Assembly (NCBI GenBank): GCA_963696645.1
Contig: CAVOKY010000005.1
Location: 1,984,001 to 2,048,000 of the forward strand
Direction of reading: 5' to 3'
Source of the DNA: JAMXLO01 sp963696645
Lineage (GTDB): Bacteria > Pseudomonadota > Alphaproteobacteria > Acetobacterales > Acetobacteraceae
Length of the DNA: 64,000 nucleotides
Shown here: in pieces, positions 36,975-46,947 of the stretch
Layout of the letters: every line of letters starts with the position of its first letter
Position numbering within the stretch: the stretch's first letter is position 1
Made by a program: the position numbers and the translations under genes
The notes under the pieces: generated by a model
The model's database searches: none
Told to the model about the DNA's origin: nothing
Seen by the model: the letters and a program-made list of their open reading frames with translations, nothing else

Positions 36975-37913
36975 TCAAGCGGCGTGACGTTGCATTTTGC
37001 CTCGGCGCGGCGTCGCCAGCGTCAGCGAGCCGCGCGCGGCCACTTCGTTGACCAGACTCTTCACCGCCTGCGCCAGCGCCTCGCGCGCGCCTGAACTGCC
37101 ACGGTTGGCGGCAGTCCCGAGTGCCAGCTTGCGGAAGATGCCATCGGCGGTCAGGCGATGCGCCTCGGCCAGGCCGCGCGCGCATTCCCGCGCCACAGAA
37201 GAGTGCGGCAGAATCGACGCGCCGACGCCCTGCTGCACCATCAGCCGGATCGTTTCATGATCGTTCAGCTCGATTGCCACCTTCAGTTCGATGCCGAATC
37301 CGGCGAGCAGCGCGTCCATCGCTGCGCGCAGTCCGTCGCCCAGGATCAGAGGCGTGCGACGCAGCTCATTGGCACCGACTACGCCATGCGGGCGGGCGCC
37401 TGGCTTGGTCACCAACACCATTTCTTCCTCCGCAAGGGGAGTCGAAACAATCATGCGGCTGCGCGACAGTTCCGACATCAGGGCAAGATCGATGCGGCCG
37501 TCGATCAGCATTTCCTCCAACCGCACCATGCCCGCATGCACCACCTTCAGATCGATCATCGGATAGTGCAGGCGCATCCAGGCAAACAACTCCGGCACCA
37601 GCACAGGACACATGGTCGGGGTTACGCCGAGGATGATCTTGCCGCTGGGATGCGCGTCCTGGGCGCGGATTTCGTCGCCGGTGCGCTCGACGTCCCGCAG
37701 GATGCGATTGGCACTCTCGCGCAGTTTCTGGCCGGCCTCTGTCAGGCGGACGCCGCGGTTGACGCGGGTGAACAATGCCACGCCGAGTTCGTCTTCCAGG
37801 CGCTGCACCTGGCGCGTCAAGGCCGGCTGCGCGACGCGTAGGTGCGATGCCGCGCGGGTGATACTCCCCAGTTCGGCGATCCGGACGAAATAGAACAGAC
37901 TGCGGAATTCCAT
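36975..37913 (-). CDS. LysR-family transcriptional regulator
   Basis: A 312-residue LysR regulator. The winged helix-turn-helix covers about residues 1-60 (MEFRSLFYFVRIAELGSITRAASHLRVAQPALTRQVQRLEDELG) and the rest is the substrate-binding-like effector domain. It is divergent from the luciferase-like gene at 38035 with 121 bases between starts, the classic LysR arrangement, and also lies upstream of the monooxygenase/amidohydrolase pair. It probably regulates one or both. It is of the CynR/GltC-like general form; the inducer is not evident. Confidence 0.9.
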   Translation of the reverse strand: MEFRSLFYFVRIAELGSITRAASHLRVAQPALTRQVQRLEDELGVALFTRVNRGVRLTEAGQKLRESANRILRDVERTGDEIRAQDAHPSGKIILGVTPTMCPVLVPELFAWMRLHYPMIDLKVVHAGMVRLEEMLIDGRIDLALMSELSRSRMIVSTPLAEEEMVLVTKPGARPHGVVGANELRRTPLILGDGLRAAMDALLAGFGIELKVAIELNDHETIRLMVQQGVGASILPHSSVARECARGLAEAHRLTADGIFRKLALGTAANRGSSGAREALAQAVKSLVNEVAARGSLTLATPRRGKMQRHAA

Positions 37914-38034
37914 CGCGCCAGACTACATCAGCGATGCCAGCCCATGCCAGGGCGATATGGGGCAGATCGCAATTCGGCATTTGTTGGATGGCAGGCGGGC
38001 GGCTAGCGTTCGACGTGCAGCACAGGAAGTGTCC

Positions 38035-39066
38035 ATGGAGTTCGGCTGGTACCACGAATTCCACCGCCAGGTGGATCAGCAATCGGACGCCGATGCGTTT
38101 ACCCAGGCGCTCGATCAGGTCTCCGACGCAGAACGCTGGGGCCTCGATGCGGTCTGGCTCGCCGAGATCCACCAGCAGGCAACGCGTTCGGTGTTGTCCG
38201 CGCCGCTGACGGTGGCCAGTGCGATCGCTGCGCGTACCAACCGCATCAAGATCGGCACTGGCGTGCAGGTACTGCCGTTATGTCATCCGCTGCGCCTGGC
38301 GGAGGAAACCGCCACCATCGACCAGATCAGCCGTGGCCGGCTGCTGCTCGGCGCCGGACGCAGCGGCAACCCGCGATCCTATGCCGCCTACGGCGTGCCG
38401 TATTCGGAAAGCCGCGAGCGGTTCTTCGAGACGTTGGAGATCCTCAAAAAGGCGTGGACACAGCAGAGCTTTTCGTACGAGGGCAGGTTCCACAGCTTCA
38501 CCGACGCGCGCGCAGTACCGCGGCCCTATCAGCAACCGCACCCGCCGATCCGTATTGCCGGCGCCAGCGAGGACACGTTCCCGGTACTTGGGCAACTCGG
38601 CTATCCGTTGTTCGTCGCGGTACGCAGTGGCTCGCTGTCCGGGTTGGCGCCTGATCTGCAGGCCTATCGCGCCGCGTACCAGGCCGCCGGCCATCCTGGC
38701 AAAGGCGAGGTGTATCTGCGTCTGTCGCTGCATCTCGCCGACACCGATGCGCAGGCGCTGGAAGAAGCCGAACCCAGCATCATGCAAGGCTACAAGACGT
38801 TGACCACGCGTCTGGAAGGCTCGCCAAACAGTCGCCGGCGTGCGGAGCTCGAGACGGTGCGGACGATCACCTACGCCGAGGTGCTGCGCGACAAGGTCGT
38901 GGTGGGCAGCGCGGAGCGTGTGACCGACCGGCTGCTCCAGTTGCACGAGGAGCTGGACATCGACGGCATCCTGGCCGAGTTGAATTTCGGCAGCCACATC
39001 CCTGCGCCGATTATGATGCGATCGCTGCGACTGCTGTGCGAGAAGGTGCGTCCGCATTTCGTCTGA
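38035..39066 (+). CDS. LLM-class flavin-dependent oxidoreductase
   Basis: A 343-residue luciferase-like monooxygenase. ATG 38035 (MEFGWYHEFHRQ) follows AGGAAG; the upstream ATG 37957 extends into the promoter region shared with the LysR gene. Typical features: DAVWLAEIHQQATRSVLSAPLTVASAIAARTNRIKIGTGVQVLPLCHPLRLAEETATIDQISRGRLLLGAGRSG. It is distinct from the other two luciferase-like proteins in the window. The substrate is unknown; co-regulation with the LysR gene is likely. Confidence 0.87.
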   Translation: MEFGWYHEFHRQVDQQSDADAFTQALDQVSDAERWGLDAVWLAEIHQQATRSVLSAPLTVASAIAARTNRIKIGTGVQVLPLCHPLRLAEETATIDQISRGRLLLGAGRSGNPRSYAAYGVPYSESRERFFETLEILKKAWTQQSFSYEGRFHSFTDARAVPRPYQQPHPPIRIAGASEDTFPVLGQLGYPLFVAVRSGSLSGLAPDLQAYRAAYQAAGHPGKGEVYLRLSLHLADTDAQALEEAEPSIMQGYKTLTTRLEGSPNSRRRAELETVRTITYAEVLRDKVVVGSAERVTDRLLQLHEELDIDGILAELNFGSHIPAPIMMRSLRLLCEKVRPHFV

Positions 39067-39132
39067 ACGCCTGCACTGTCATTGCGAGTTCCGTACCGTC
39101 CGCTGGCCGACCGGCCCAGGATGAAACCGCGC

Positions 39133-39205
39133 CATGGCCGGGCTTGTCCCGGCCAGCAGTAGCGGCACCCTGTCACATCGGATGGCCGGGACAAGCCCGG
39201 CCATG
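39133..39205. repeat. Palindromic intergenic repeat (REP/BIME-like), 23-bp perfect inverted arms
   Basis: Two arms, 39133-39155 and 39183-39205, are exact reverse complements over 23 bases and are separated by 27 bases. Each arm is itself a hairpin (GGCCGGG-CTTGT-CCCGGCC). Words of this form recur in intergenic regions of alphaproteobacterial genomes. A fragment TGTCATTGCGAG at 39077-39088 belongs to another common repeat. The structure lies after the luciferase-like gene and could also act as a transcript stabiliser or terminator. The rest of the 39067-39408 gap shows no gene. Confidence 0.85.
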
Positions 39206-39408
39206 ACGACAAAATGTGCGTCGCTTTCTTGTTAGCCCCCTACACGCCACCTGCGGCAGGCCAGCGCGCGGCTGCCAGCAGGCCCCGGTTGGCCCTGTTC
39301 TTGCTCGATCCGGGATGGGAAAAGGCGTGCCTGGTTATCATTGCGGCATGTGCCGCTATGCCAGACGCGTCCTGCTCCTTGGAAAGGCTCATTGCCCAGG
39401 AAACGAGC

Positions 39409-40071
39409 ATGTCGTGCGTTGCCGCCGAACCGTATTTGTTCAGCTTCGATCGAGCCAGCACGGCGCTGGTGATTATCGACATGCAGCGAGATTTCCTGGT
39501 GCCAGATGGCTTCGGCGCCGCGCTTGGGAACGACGTCGCCCTGCTCCGTTCGGCGATTGGACCCACCGGGCGGGCGTTGCGCGCCTGCCGCGATGCCGGG
39601 ATGCTGGTGGCCCACGCCCGCGAAGGACATCGGCCCGACCTGTCGGATCTGGCACCGGCCAAGCGCGTGCGCGGCAAGTTCGCGACCGGCATCGGCGACC
39701 CTGGGCCGATGGGCCGCATCCTGGTCCGTGGCGAGCCGGGCCATGACATCATCCCGGAACTCGCTCCCGCACCCGGGGAACCTGTCGTGGACAAGCCCGG
39801 CAAGGGCGCATTCTGCGCCACTGACCTGGAGGCCATGCTGCACAGCCGCGGCGTCGCACAGTTGATCGTCTGTGGCGTCACCACCGAAGTCTGCGTCAAC
39901 ACCACCATGCGCGAGGCCAACGATCGCGGCTTCGACTGTTTGGTGCTGGAAGATTGCGCCGGTTACCATTTTGCCGAATTCCAGCGAGCCGGGATCGCAA
40001 TGATCAAGGCCCAGGGCGGCATCTTCGGCTGGGTGGCGCCGTTCGCCGCCCTGCTGTCCGCATTGGCATGA
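39409..40071 (+). CDS. Isochorismatase-family cysteine hydrolase
   Basis: A 220-residue cysteine hydrolase. The catalytic triad is visible: Asp24 (VIIDMQRDF), Lys129 (DKPGKGAF) and Cys162 (GVTTEVCVNTT). This subgroup includes amidases acting on small ureides (RutB, biuret hydrolase) as well as nicotinamidase. ATG 39409 follows AGGAAA; the longer open frame from 39214 runs into the repeat region. It is followed within 17 bases by a purine/pyrimidine-type permease and then an ABC transporter and a broken amidase, so hydrolysis of an imported amide- or ureide-like nitrogen source is likely. Confidence 0.88.
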   Translation: MSCVAAEPYLFSFDRASTALVIIDMQRDFLVPDGFGAALGNDVALLRSAIGPTGRALRACRDAGMLVAHAREGHRPDLSDLAPAKRVRGKFATGIGDPGPMGRILVRGEPGHDIIPELAPAPGEPVVDKPGKGAFCATDLEAMLHSRGVAQLIVCGVTTEVCVNTTMREANDRGFDCLVLEDCAGYHFAEFQRAGIAMIKAQGGIFGWVAPFAALLSALA

Positions 40072-40088
40072 AACGGCAGGACACTGCG

Positions 40089-41678
40089 ATGGCAAACGCA
40101 CGGATCTCGACACCAGCCGGACCCGCGTTGTGGGTCGCCGGCGACTGGAACGGCTTCTTCGGTTTGTTCACCAACGTGGCGTTGAACGTCATCGTCCTCA
40201 CCGGCCTCTGCCTGGGCGTGGTGAAGCTGCCGGACAGCATCGTGTTCGGCCGCGTGCTGCCCGCGCTCGGCATCGCGCTGCCGATCGGCAACCTGTTCTA
40301 TGCCTGGCTCGCCTGGCAACTCGCGAAGCGTGAAGGCCGCAGCGACGTCACCGCCCTGCCATACGGGCCGAGTGTGCCGCACATGTTCATCGTCGTCTTC
40401 CTGGTCATGCTGCCGATCTATCTGAAGACGAAAGATCCGATCCTTGCCTGGCAGGCTGGCCTGGCGTGGGCGTTCATCATCGGCATCATCATCCTGCTTG
40501 GTGCATTCGTCGGACCGACGGTCCGCAAGTACACGCCCCGCGCGGCGATGCTTGGGGCGCTGGCCGGCATCTCGATCGCGTTCATCTCGATGCGTCCCGC
40601 AGCACTGAGCTGGCAGGTGCCGTGGATCGCTTTTGTTTCGCTCGGCATCATCCTGGTGAGTTGGTGCGCACGCGTACGGCTGCCCTGGGGATTACCCGGC
40701 GGATTGGCCGCGGTACTCGTGGGCACCGTGCTGGCGTGGCTCGGTACGTTCACCGGCCTCAGCCCGGTGATGGATCCTCACGCCGTGGTGCTTGCGCTGG
40801 CGAAGTTTGGCCTGCACGTGCCGATGCCGTCGGCCGACTTCCTCGCCGGTCTGTCCGATATCGGTCCGCTGCTTGTCGTCGCCGTTCCGTTGGGCATCTA
40901 CAATTTCACCGAGGGCATGAACAACGTCGAAAGCGCATCGGCGGCAGGCGACAATTTCGACCTGCGCAAGGTGCTGCTGGCGGACGGCATTGGTGCGCTC
41001 GCCGGCGCGGTACTCGGCTCGCCATTCCCACCGGCGGTGTACATCGGTCATCCTGGCTGGAAGTCGGTCGGCGGACGCGTCGGTTATTCCTTCGCCACCG
41101 GCATCGTCATCGCGCTGGTGTGCTTCCTGGGTCTCACCGCGCTGCTGCTCGCCGTGGTGCCGCTGGTGGCAATTCTGCCTATACTGTTGTATATCGGCCT
41201 GGTGATCGGCGCGCAGGCGTTCGAGACTACGCCGGCGCGCCATGCGCCAGCGGTCATCCTTGCCATGCTGCCCAACATCGCGTCCTGGGCGCAGAGCCAG
41301 ATCGATGGCGCGCTGCACGCCGCCGGGACCTCTGCGGAGCAGGTCGGCCTGGACAAGCTGTCCGGCAACGGCGTGATCTACCACGGCCTGCAACTGTTCG
41401 GCGGTGGCGGTACGCTGGCAGGCCTCATGCTGGGCGCCATCGCCGCCTTCATCATCGATCGCAAGTTCGATCGCGCCGCGCTTTATGCGGTCGCCGCCGC
41501 GGTGCTGGCGTTCTTTGGCTTCATCAATGGCACGGCGCTGGCTGTCGGCAATTCCGCGCCCGTGGCTCTCGGCTATCTGCTGATCGGGCTGATCTGCCTG
41601 GGGCTAAGCCGTTATCCCGCCGCCGCCGCATTACCGTTGGACGAAGCGTCGTTGGCCGAGGAGGCTCCGGCCGAATGA
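40089..41678 (+). CDS. NCS2-like permease (xanthine/uracil family)
   Basis: A 529-residue integral membrane protein with about 12 hydrophobic segments. It begins with GPALWVAGDWNGFFGLFTNVALNVIVLTGL and has the family signature region YNFTEGMNNVESASAAGDNFDLRKVLLADG and the charged loop before VYIGHPGWKSVGGRVGY. ATG 40089 has a GGCAGGA ribosome site; ATG 40068, overlapping the previous stop as ATGA, is an alternative. NCS2 proteins import nucleobases or related ureides with H+ or Na+. Position suggests uptake of the substrate for the cysteine hydrolase. Confidence 0.87.
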   Translation: MANARISTPAGPALWVAGDWNGFFGLFTNVALNVIVLTGLCLGVVKLPDSIVFGRVLPALGIALPIGNLFYAWLAWQLAKREGRSDVTALPYGPSVPHMFIVVFLVMLPIYLKTKDPILAWQAGLAWAFIIGIIILLGAFVGPTVRKYTPRAAMLGALAGISIAFISMRPAALSWQVPWIAFVSLGIILVSWCARVRLPWGLPGGLAAVLVGTVLAWLGTFTGLSPVMDPHAVVLALAKFGLHVPMPSADFLAGLSDIGPLLVVAVPLGIYNFTEGMNNVESASAAGDNFDLRKVLLADGIGALAGAVLGSPFPPAVYIGHPGWKSVGGRVGYSFATGIVIALVCFLGLTALLLAVVPLVAILPILLYIGLVIGAQAFETTPARHAPAVILAMLPNIASWAQSQIDGALHAAGTSAEQVGLDKLSGNGVIYHGLQLFGGGGTLAGLMLGAIAAFIIDRKFDRAALYAVAAAVLAFFGFINGTALAVGNSAPVALGYLLIGLICLGLSRYPAAAALPLDEASLAEEAPAE

Positions 41679-41685
41679 AATCACC

Positions 41686-41724
41686 TGTCATTGCGACCCT
41701 CGCGAAGGCGAAGGGCAGCAATCT
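41686..41724. repeat. Short intergenic repeat with imperfect inverted arms
   Basis: TGTCATTGCGACCCT (from 41686) and AGGGCAGCAAT (41712-41722) form an imperfect inverted repeat around CGCGAAGGCGA. The TGTCATTGCGA...GCAATC layout is a widespread intergenic repeat, also hinted at 39077. It sits in the 80 bases between the permease and the ABC substrate-binding gene. Confidence 0.55.
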
Positions 41725-41758
41725 CGTGCCCGTTTGAGAACTGAAGGGACCATAACGC

Positions 41759-42712
41759 ATGGGCATCACCCGTCGCTCCTTGCTTGCCATGTCGCTTGCA
41801 GCACCCGCAGTGCTGCGCGTGCGTTCCGCCATGGCAGACACCGTGACCATCCGCATGGGCGCGTTGAAGCTGATCCACTCGATCACGCCATGGTTTTACC
41901 AACGCTTCCTGCCCGACGGCTATCGCATCGAGATCATTCCGTTTGAGAGCCCGACCGACGGCAAATCCGCTGTCGCCACGAAATCGGTGGACTTCGGCAC
42001 TTTTGGCATCGCCGCAGCCATTCTCGGTGCGGCGGCACACGAGCCCGTCGTTGTGTTCGGGTCGTCGTGCAACAAGGGCATGGCAGTGGTGGCGCGCAAG
42101 GACAGTTCCATCGCGACATTGAACGACCTGAAGGGCAAGCGCGTGGCTATCTGGCTTGGTTCGACGCAGGAGGTGTTCATCCTGGAACGCCTCCACATGG
42201 AAGGCATGACGATCAAGGACGTGCAGCCGGTGCGGGTGTCGTTCAGCGAGATGCCGGCTGCATTGGCGCGTGGCGACGTGGACGCCTATGTCGGCGCCGA
42301 ACCGGGACCAGGCCTGTCGCTGGCAACCGGCATCGGCAAGATCGTGGAGTACCCGTATTCCACGCCGATGGGCAGCCTGAACATGATCCTGGCGACACAT
42401 CGTGACACGGCGGCGGAGAAGCCTGACCTGACGAAGCTGGTGCTGAAGCTGCAGAAGCAGGCCAGCGAGTACGCCATGGCGCATCCGGACGAGATGGTGT
42501 CGATGACCGTCGCAAAACTCGGCATGAAGAAGGAAGCGGTGGAGCTGTCGGTCAGCAACGTGGAATTGAACTGGCGCATGACACCGGAGATGGTGAGTGA
42601 GGCAAAGTCCTATGCCGATCACATGCTGGAATTGAAGCAGATCCGCGACCTGCCGGATTTCGCGACATTCATGGACACGCGCTTCTCGGACGAATTGTCG
42701 CACGCCGCATGA
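41759..42712 (+). CDS. ABC transporter substrate-binding protein (SsuA/TauA/NrtA-like)
   Basis: A 317-residue periplasmic binding protein with a secretion signal containing a twin arginine (MGITRRSLLAMSLAAPAVLRVRSAMA). The mature part is the NMT1/THI5-like fold of nitrate, sulfonate and taurine binding proteins (MGALKLIHSITPWFY, KSAVATKSVDFGTFGIAAAILGA, LKGKRVAIWLGSTQEVFI). It is the first of three ABC genes joined by ATGA overlaps. Ligand is unknown; the surrounding hydrolases suggest a nitrogen compound, although THI5-like relatives also bind thiamine precursors. Confidence 0.9.
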   Translation: MGITRRSLLAMSLAAPAVLRVRSAMADTVTIRMGALKLIHSITPWFYQRFLPDGYRIEIIPFESPTDGKSAVATKSVDFGTFGIAAAILGAAAHEPVVVFGSSCNKGMAVVARKDSSIATLNDLKGKRVAIWLGSTQEVFILERLHMEGMTIKDVQPVRVSFSEMPAALARGDVDAYVGAEPGPGLSLATGIGKIVEYPYSTPMGSLNMILATHRDTAAEKPDLTKLVLKLQKQASEYAMAHPDEMVSMTVAKLGMKKEAVELSVSNVELNWRMTPEMVSEAKSYADHMLELKQIRDLPDFATFMDTRFSDELSHAA

Positions 42713-43537
42713 GTACCACGACACAGCAGGTCGAGGCAGCGCCGGCCGTCGAGCCACGCAAGCTGCATCTGACCCTGCCCCGCAAGCCCCTGGCGCTGAT
42801 CGTGCCGCTGTTGTTGCTCGCGTTGTGGTGGCTGGTGACTGCGGGGCGGCCGGACGGCCTGATCCCGCCACCACCTGTCGTTGCAGTTCAACTGTGGGAC
42901 CTCGCGTTCGGCGGCATCTACGACGATGCGTTCAGCGGCATGCTGCTGACTGACCTGATCGCGACGATGAGCAGGGTCTATGGCGCGTTCCTGCTGGCCG
43001 CCGCCATCGCACTGCCGGTCGGCATGCTGATCGGCCGGTTGCGCCTTGTGCGTGAACTGCTGGAGCCGACGTTTCAAATGCTGCGACCGATCCCGGTCAC
43101 CGCCTGGCTGCCGCTGTCGATGATCATGTTCGGCCTCGGCCCGAGTTCCGCATTCTTCCTGGTGGCGCTTGGCGCGTTCTATCCGATCCTGGTCAACACC
43201 GTGTTCGCGGTGCGCAGCGTGGAGCCGCGCCTGTTCGAGGCTGCGCAGATGCTCGGCGTATCCCCGGCGCGGCTGTTTCCGAAAGTCGTCTTGCCGGCGT
43301 CGCTGCCTGGCATGTTCACCGGCCTGCGCCTCGGGCTTGGTTTCGCCTGGGTGGTGATCGTGGTCGGCGAGATGACTGGCGTGCAGACCGGACTCGGCGC
43401 GATGATCATGGATGCGCGACAGTTGTCTCGCACGGAAATCGTGATCTCGGGCATGGCAGTCATCGGTCTCGCCGGCTTCCTGTCCGATCTGGCGGTGCAG
43501 GCGATTGGTCGGCGGCTGCTGGCCTGGAGTCCGCTGC

Positions 43538-43545
<8 letters not shown>
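42709..43545 (+). CDS. ABC transporter permease (SsuC/TauC-like)
   Basis: A 278-residue inner-membrane permease of the BPD_transp_1 family, with about six membrane segments and the EAA loop region (FEAAQMLGVSPARLFPKVVLPASLPGMFTGLRLGLGFAW), which contacts the ATPase. The start overlaps the binding-protein stop (ATGA) and the end overlaps the ATPase gene by 8 bases. Confidence 0.92.
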
Positions 43546-44292
<747 letters not shown>

Positions 44293-44296
<4 letters not shown>

Positions 44297-44636
44297 GCGA
44301 TCCCATTGCGTCCGCCAAAGCTGCCCTGCTAGCCGACCGCGGCTGAAGCCCACGTTCGGCCGACGGTCGCGCGCCGGCAGCTTTCCGTTCGTCTCGAGCC
44401 TCGACCATCTCGGTCCGTTCGCCTGCAACACCACCTATCTGGCGCTGGCGTACAACTCCATGCTGGGACCGGATTCTCGTAATCCGGTCTTCGTCGCCGT
44501 ACCGATGGCGTAACCAAACCGCTTGCCGATCGCCGTGCAGATCATTGCGGCACCCCGGCGCGAAGACGTGGCATTGCGCATTGCCTATGATCTGGAGGCG
44601 CGTGGCGTTGTGCGAGCGCCACAGCCAGCGGAATAG
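44293..44636 (+). pseudogene. Amidase (AtzE-like) remnant with internal deletion
   Basis: GTG 44293 overlaps the ATPase stop and opens a short frame (SDPIASAKAALLADRG) that ends at TGA after 17 residues. Directly after it, in another frame, comes KPTFGRRSRAGSFPFVSSLDH and LGPFACNTTYLALAYNSMLGPD, the central block of the amidase signature family. A stop at 44513 is followed, again out of frame, by LPIAVQIIAAPRREDVALRIAYDLEARGVVRAPQ, the amidase C-terminus, ending at TAG 44636. Roughly the first third and some 200 residues in the second half are gone. The AtzE branch of amidases is often encoded with this kind of ABC transporter and cysteine hydrolase, so the operon has lost its hydrolase here. 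Confidence 0.8.
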
Positions 44637-44658
44637 CCGTAAGGGCGGGCTACCAACA

Positions 44659-45765
44659 TCAGTTGAAGAATCGGCTCGGGCGAAAATCGGTCAGCTCCGA
44701 CCGCTGGCGATTGCGCACCAGTTCGTCCGCCACCGCCGCGCCAATGAATGGTGACATTGTCACAGCGCTGTGAGTGATGGCGAGATAATAGCCGCTGATG
44801 CGTGGCACTGGTCCGATCGCGGAGAAATGGTCACCGGGAATCGGCCGTATGGCGATCCGTACCGCTTCCGGCTCCGCTGCACCGATCGATGGCAATAGAA
44901 TCCGTGCGCGTCGTACCATATCACGCGCTTCCGGCATGTCGGGGCTGAGTTTGCTGTCGATGTTCAGCGTCGCGTCAGTCGGATTCCAATGCAGTATCAG
45001 CCGTCCAGCGCCATCAGGCCGCGTATCGATCACCGGCGTGCGCACAACGCGCCCAACTCCGGCAGCCACGGGCGGCGTGAACACCAGGAATCCTACGGTC
45101 GGAGCCAGCGGCAAATGTAATCCGGCCTCGCGCACGACGTCGTTTGTCCATCGACCGGCACAGTTCACCACAACATCCGACTCATACAACGCGCCTTCTG
45201 TTGTCCGCACGCCACCGACGCGATCGCCTCGCATCACGAGGTCGGCGACCCTTGCGCCGCAGACGATCTGCGCGCCATGGCGCCGTTGTGCGGCGGACAA
45301 CATCGCATAGGCATAAGGCACCGGATCAAGCCAACCTTCCTCTGGAAAGAACGCGACAGGCGCATCGCCAACCGTGGCGCGATCGATATCCGGCTCCAGC
45401 TCCTGCAACTGTTTGTGGTCGATCCACTCCGCGGCGTAGCCCCAGGACCGCAGCCGCTCGACATTGGTCTTCTGTGCGGCGCGATCGGCTTCTGCATGCC
45501 ATTCCAGGCTGCCTCCGCCGTGCCACCAGGGTATCGCACCGAATTCGTCGCGTAGCGCCGCATGCGCCTTCATGCCCCCGACATTCAGGTCGTGATACGG
45601 ACGCGGCGGTTTGCTGTGGGCATTGGTCCAGGCGAAACTGATACCGGATGTGCCGCCTCCAATGCGGGTGGCCTCTAATACGGTGACTGACGCACCGGCC
45701 TGCGCCAACCGGTAGGCCACGGACGCCCCCATGACGCCTGCGCCGATCACGATTATCTTTGCCAT
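44659..45765 (-). CDS. FAD-dependent oxidoreductase, DAO family
   Basis: A 368-residue flavoprotein. N-terminal FAD motif MAKIIVIGAGVMGASVAYRLAQAGASVTVLEA; C-terminal GYYLAITHSAVTMSPFIGAAVADELV. Members oxidise N-methyl or amino groups of amino acids. It is a different subgroup from the DAO protein at 13540 and has no riboswitch. It lies 60 bases downstream of the AcoC-like gene on the same strand, so it could be the last gene of that operon. Confidence 0.87.
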   Translation of the reverse strand: MAKIIVIGAGVMGASVAYRLAQAGASVTVLEATRIGGGTSGISFAWTNAHSKPPRPYHDLNVGGMKAHAALRDEFGAIPWWHGGGSLEWHAEADRAAQKTNVERLRSWGYAAEWIDHKQLQELEPDIDRATVGDAPVAFFPEEGWLDPVPYAYAMLSAAQRRHGAQIVCGARVADLVMRGDRVGGVRTTEGALYESDVVVNCAGRWTNDVVREAGLHLPLAPTVGFLVFTPPVAAGVGRVVRTPVIDTRPDGAGRLILHWNPTDATLNIDSKLSPDMPEARDMVRRARILLPSIGAAEPEAVRIAIRPIPGDHFSAIGPVPRISGYYLAITHSAVTMSPFIGAAVADELVRNRQRSELTDFRPSRFFN

Positions 45766-45825
45766 TGTGAGATCTCTCCGTTCGCTGACTTGCCGCCGCG
45801 GGTTCGTTGCGATGCTCGATGCGCG

Positions 45826-46947
45826 TCAGGCTTCGATGAATCGCCTGATCAGCCGGTTCACATCGCCAGACTTCTCCATGTGCGGCAAATGCCCCGCAGA
45901 TTCCACGATGTGTACCGGCAGGCGGGACGCAATCGCCTCGGCATGTGCGACCGGAATGATCCTGTCGTCGCGCCCCCAAATGATCTGCACCGGGGCCGCC
46001 AATCCCGTGACATCCGCGAGGACATCGCAGGTCTGTTGTCCATCCGCGAACCACGAGTGCGCGATTGCTTCCAGGGCGCTCGTAACGCCATCGATCCGCT
46101 TGTAGCGCAGCAGGTCCTCCACCATGGCGCGGCTGACCAGGGCCGGATCGTGCACAAGAAGATTGAGCACCTCCGCCACCTCCTTGCGGCGTGCCGTACG
46201 CACGAATCCAGCGATGAACGCAGCATTGATCTCCGGACCGAGCCCGGCTGATGCGATCAGCGTCAGTGTCGCGACACGCTCAGGCCGCCGCGCGGCGAGC
46301 TTGGCGGCGACGGCGCCGCCCATCGAATGCCCGATCAGGTGAGCCCGCTCGACGCTAAGCTGCAGCAATGCATTTTCGACTCTCTCCACCAGCAAATCGG
46401 CGTCGCCGGCACCAACGTCCTTGGTGGAACCGCCATGTCCCGGCAAGTCTAATGCGATCGTTCGCCGCCCTTCTGCCAAGGCAGGCTGCGTGAACATCCA
46501 ACTGTTGAGATCGGCTCCGAAGCCATGCAGCAAAACGACTGGCACGCCGTCGCCATCGCCAAGCTCCAGATACCGCAATCGCTGGCCTGCAATGTCCAGA
46601 TCGCGCGGCGCGATGGTATCGGCGACGTCAGCCGCCGCATCCGGCGCCTCGACAACAACAAATCCGGCAACAAATTGGTCGATCTCTGTCGCGGAAGTGC
46701 TGTCCGGTGCGAGCACTGCAAGCAATGCGCCAATCGGTAATGTGGTGCCCTCGGGAGCCACGATGCGACGCAGCATGCCGTCCGCATCGGCTTCGACGAC
46801 GTTGGTTATCTTGGAGGTCTCGATCTCGAGAAGCTCCTCGCCCTGAAAAAATGATGCGCCTTCCGGCTTCAGCCAGCGTACCACCTTGCCCTCGGTCATC
46901 GTGAGACCCCACTTGGGCATGGTGATCGCGGTGATGGATGCACTCAT
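45826..46947 (-). CDS. acoC: Acetoin dehydrogenase E2-type protein (lipoyl domain plus alpha/beta hydrolase)
   Basis: A 373-residue protein with an N-terminal lipoyl domain (lipoyl Lys46 in EIETSKITNVVEA) and a C-terminal alpha/beta-hydrolase domain (VVLLHGFGADLNSW, nucleophile in LIGHSMGGAVAA, His in ESAGHLPHMEK). This architecture is that of AcoC, in which the hydrolase fold replaces the normal E2 acyltransferase domain. The start overlaps the stop of the E1-beta gene (ATGA). The complex would oxidatively cleave acetoin or a similar 2-oxo/hydroxyketone to an acyl-CoA and aldehyde. Confidence 0.9.
   Translation of the reverse strand: MSASITAITMPKWGLTMTEGKVVRWLKPEGASFFQGEELLEIETSKITNVVEADADGMLRRIVAPEGTTLPIGALLAVLAPDSTSATEIDQFVAGFVVVEAPDAAADVADTIAPRDLDIAGQRLRYLELGDGDGVPVVLLHGFGADLNSWMFTQPALAEGRRTIALDLPGHGGSTKDVGAGDADLLVERVENALLQLSVERAHLIGHSMGGAVAAKLAARRPERVATLTLIASAGLGPEINAAFIAGFVRTARRKEVAEVLNLLVHDPALVSRAMVEDLLRYKRIDGVTSALEAIAHSWFADGQQTCDVLADVTGLAAPVQIIWGRDDRIIPVAHAEAIASRLPVHIVESAGHLPHMEKSGDVNRLIRRFIEA

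Noticed and set aside
39214..39408. N-terminal extension of the cysteine hydrolase
   Set aside because: It begins at the end of the palindromic repeat, has no family similarity, and ATG 39409 has its own ribosome site.
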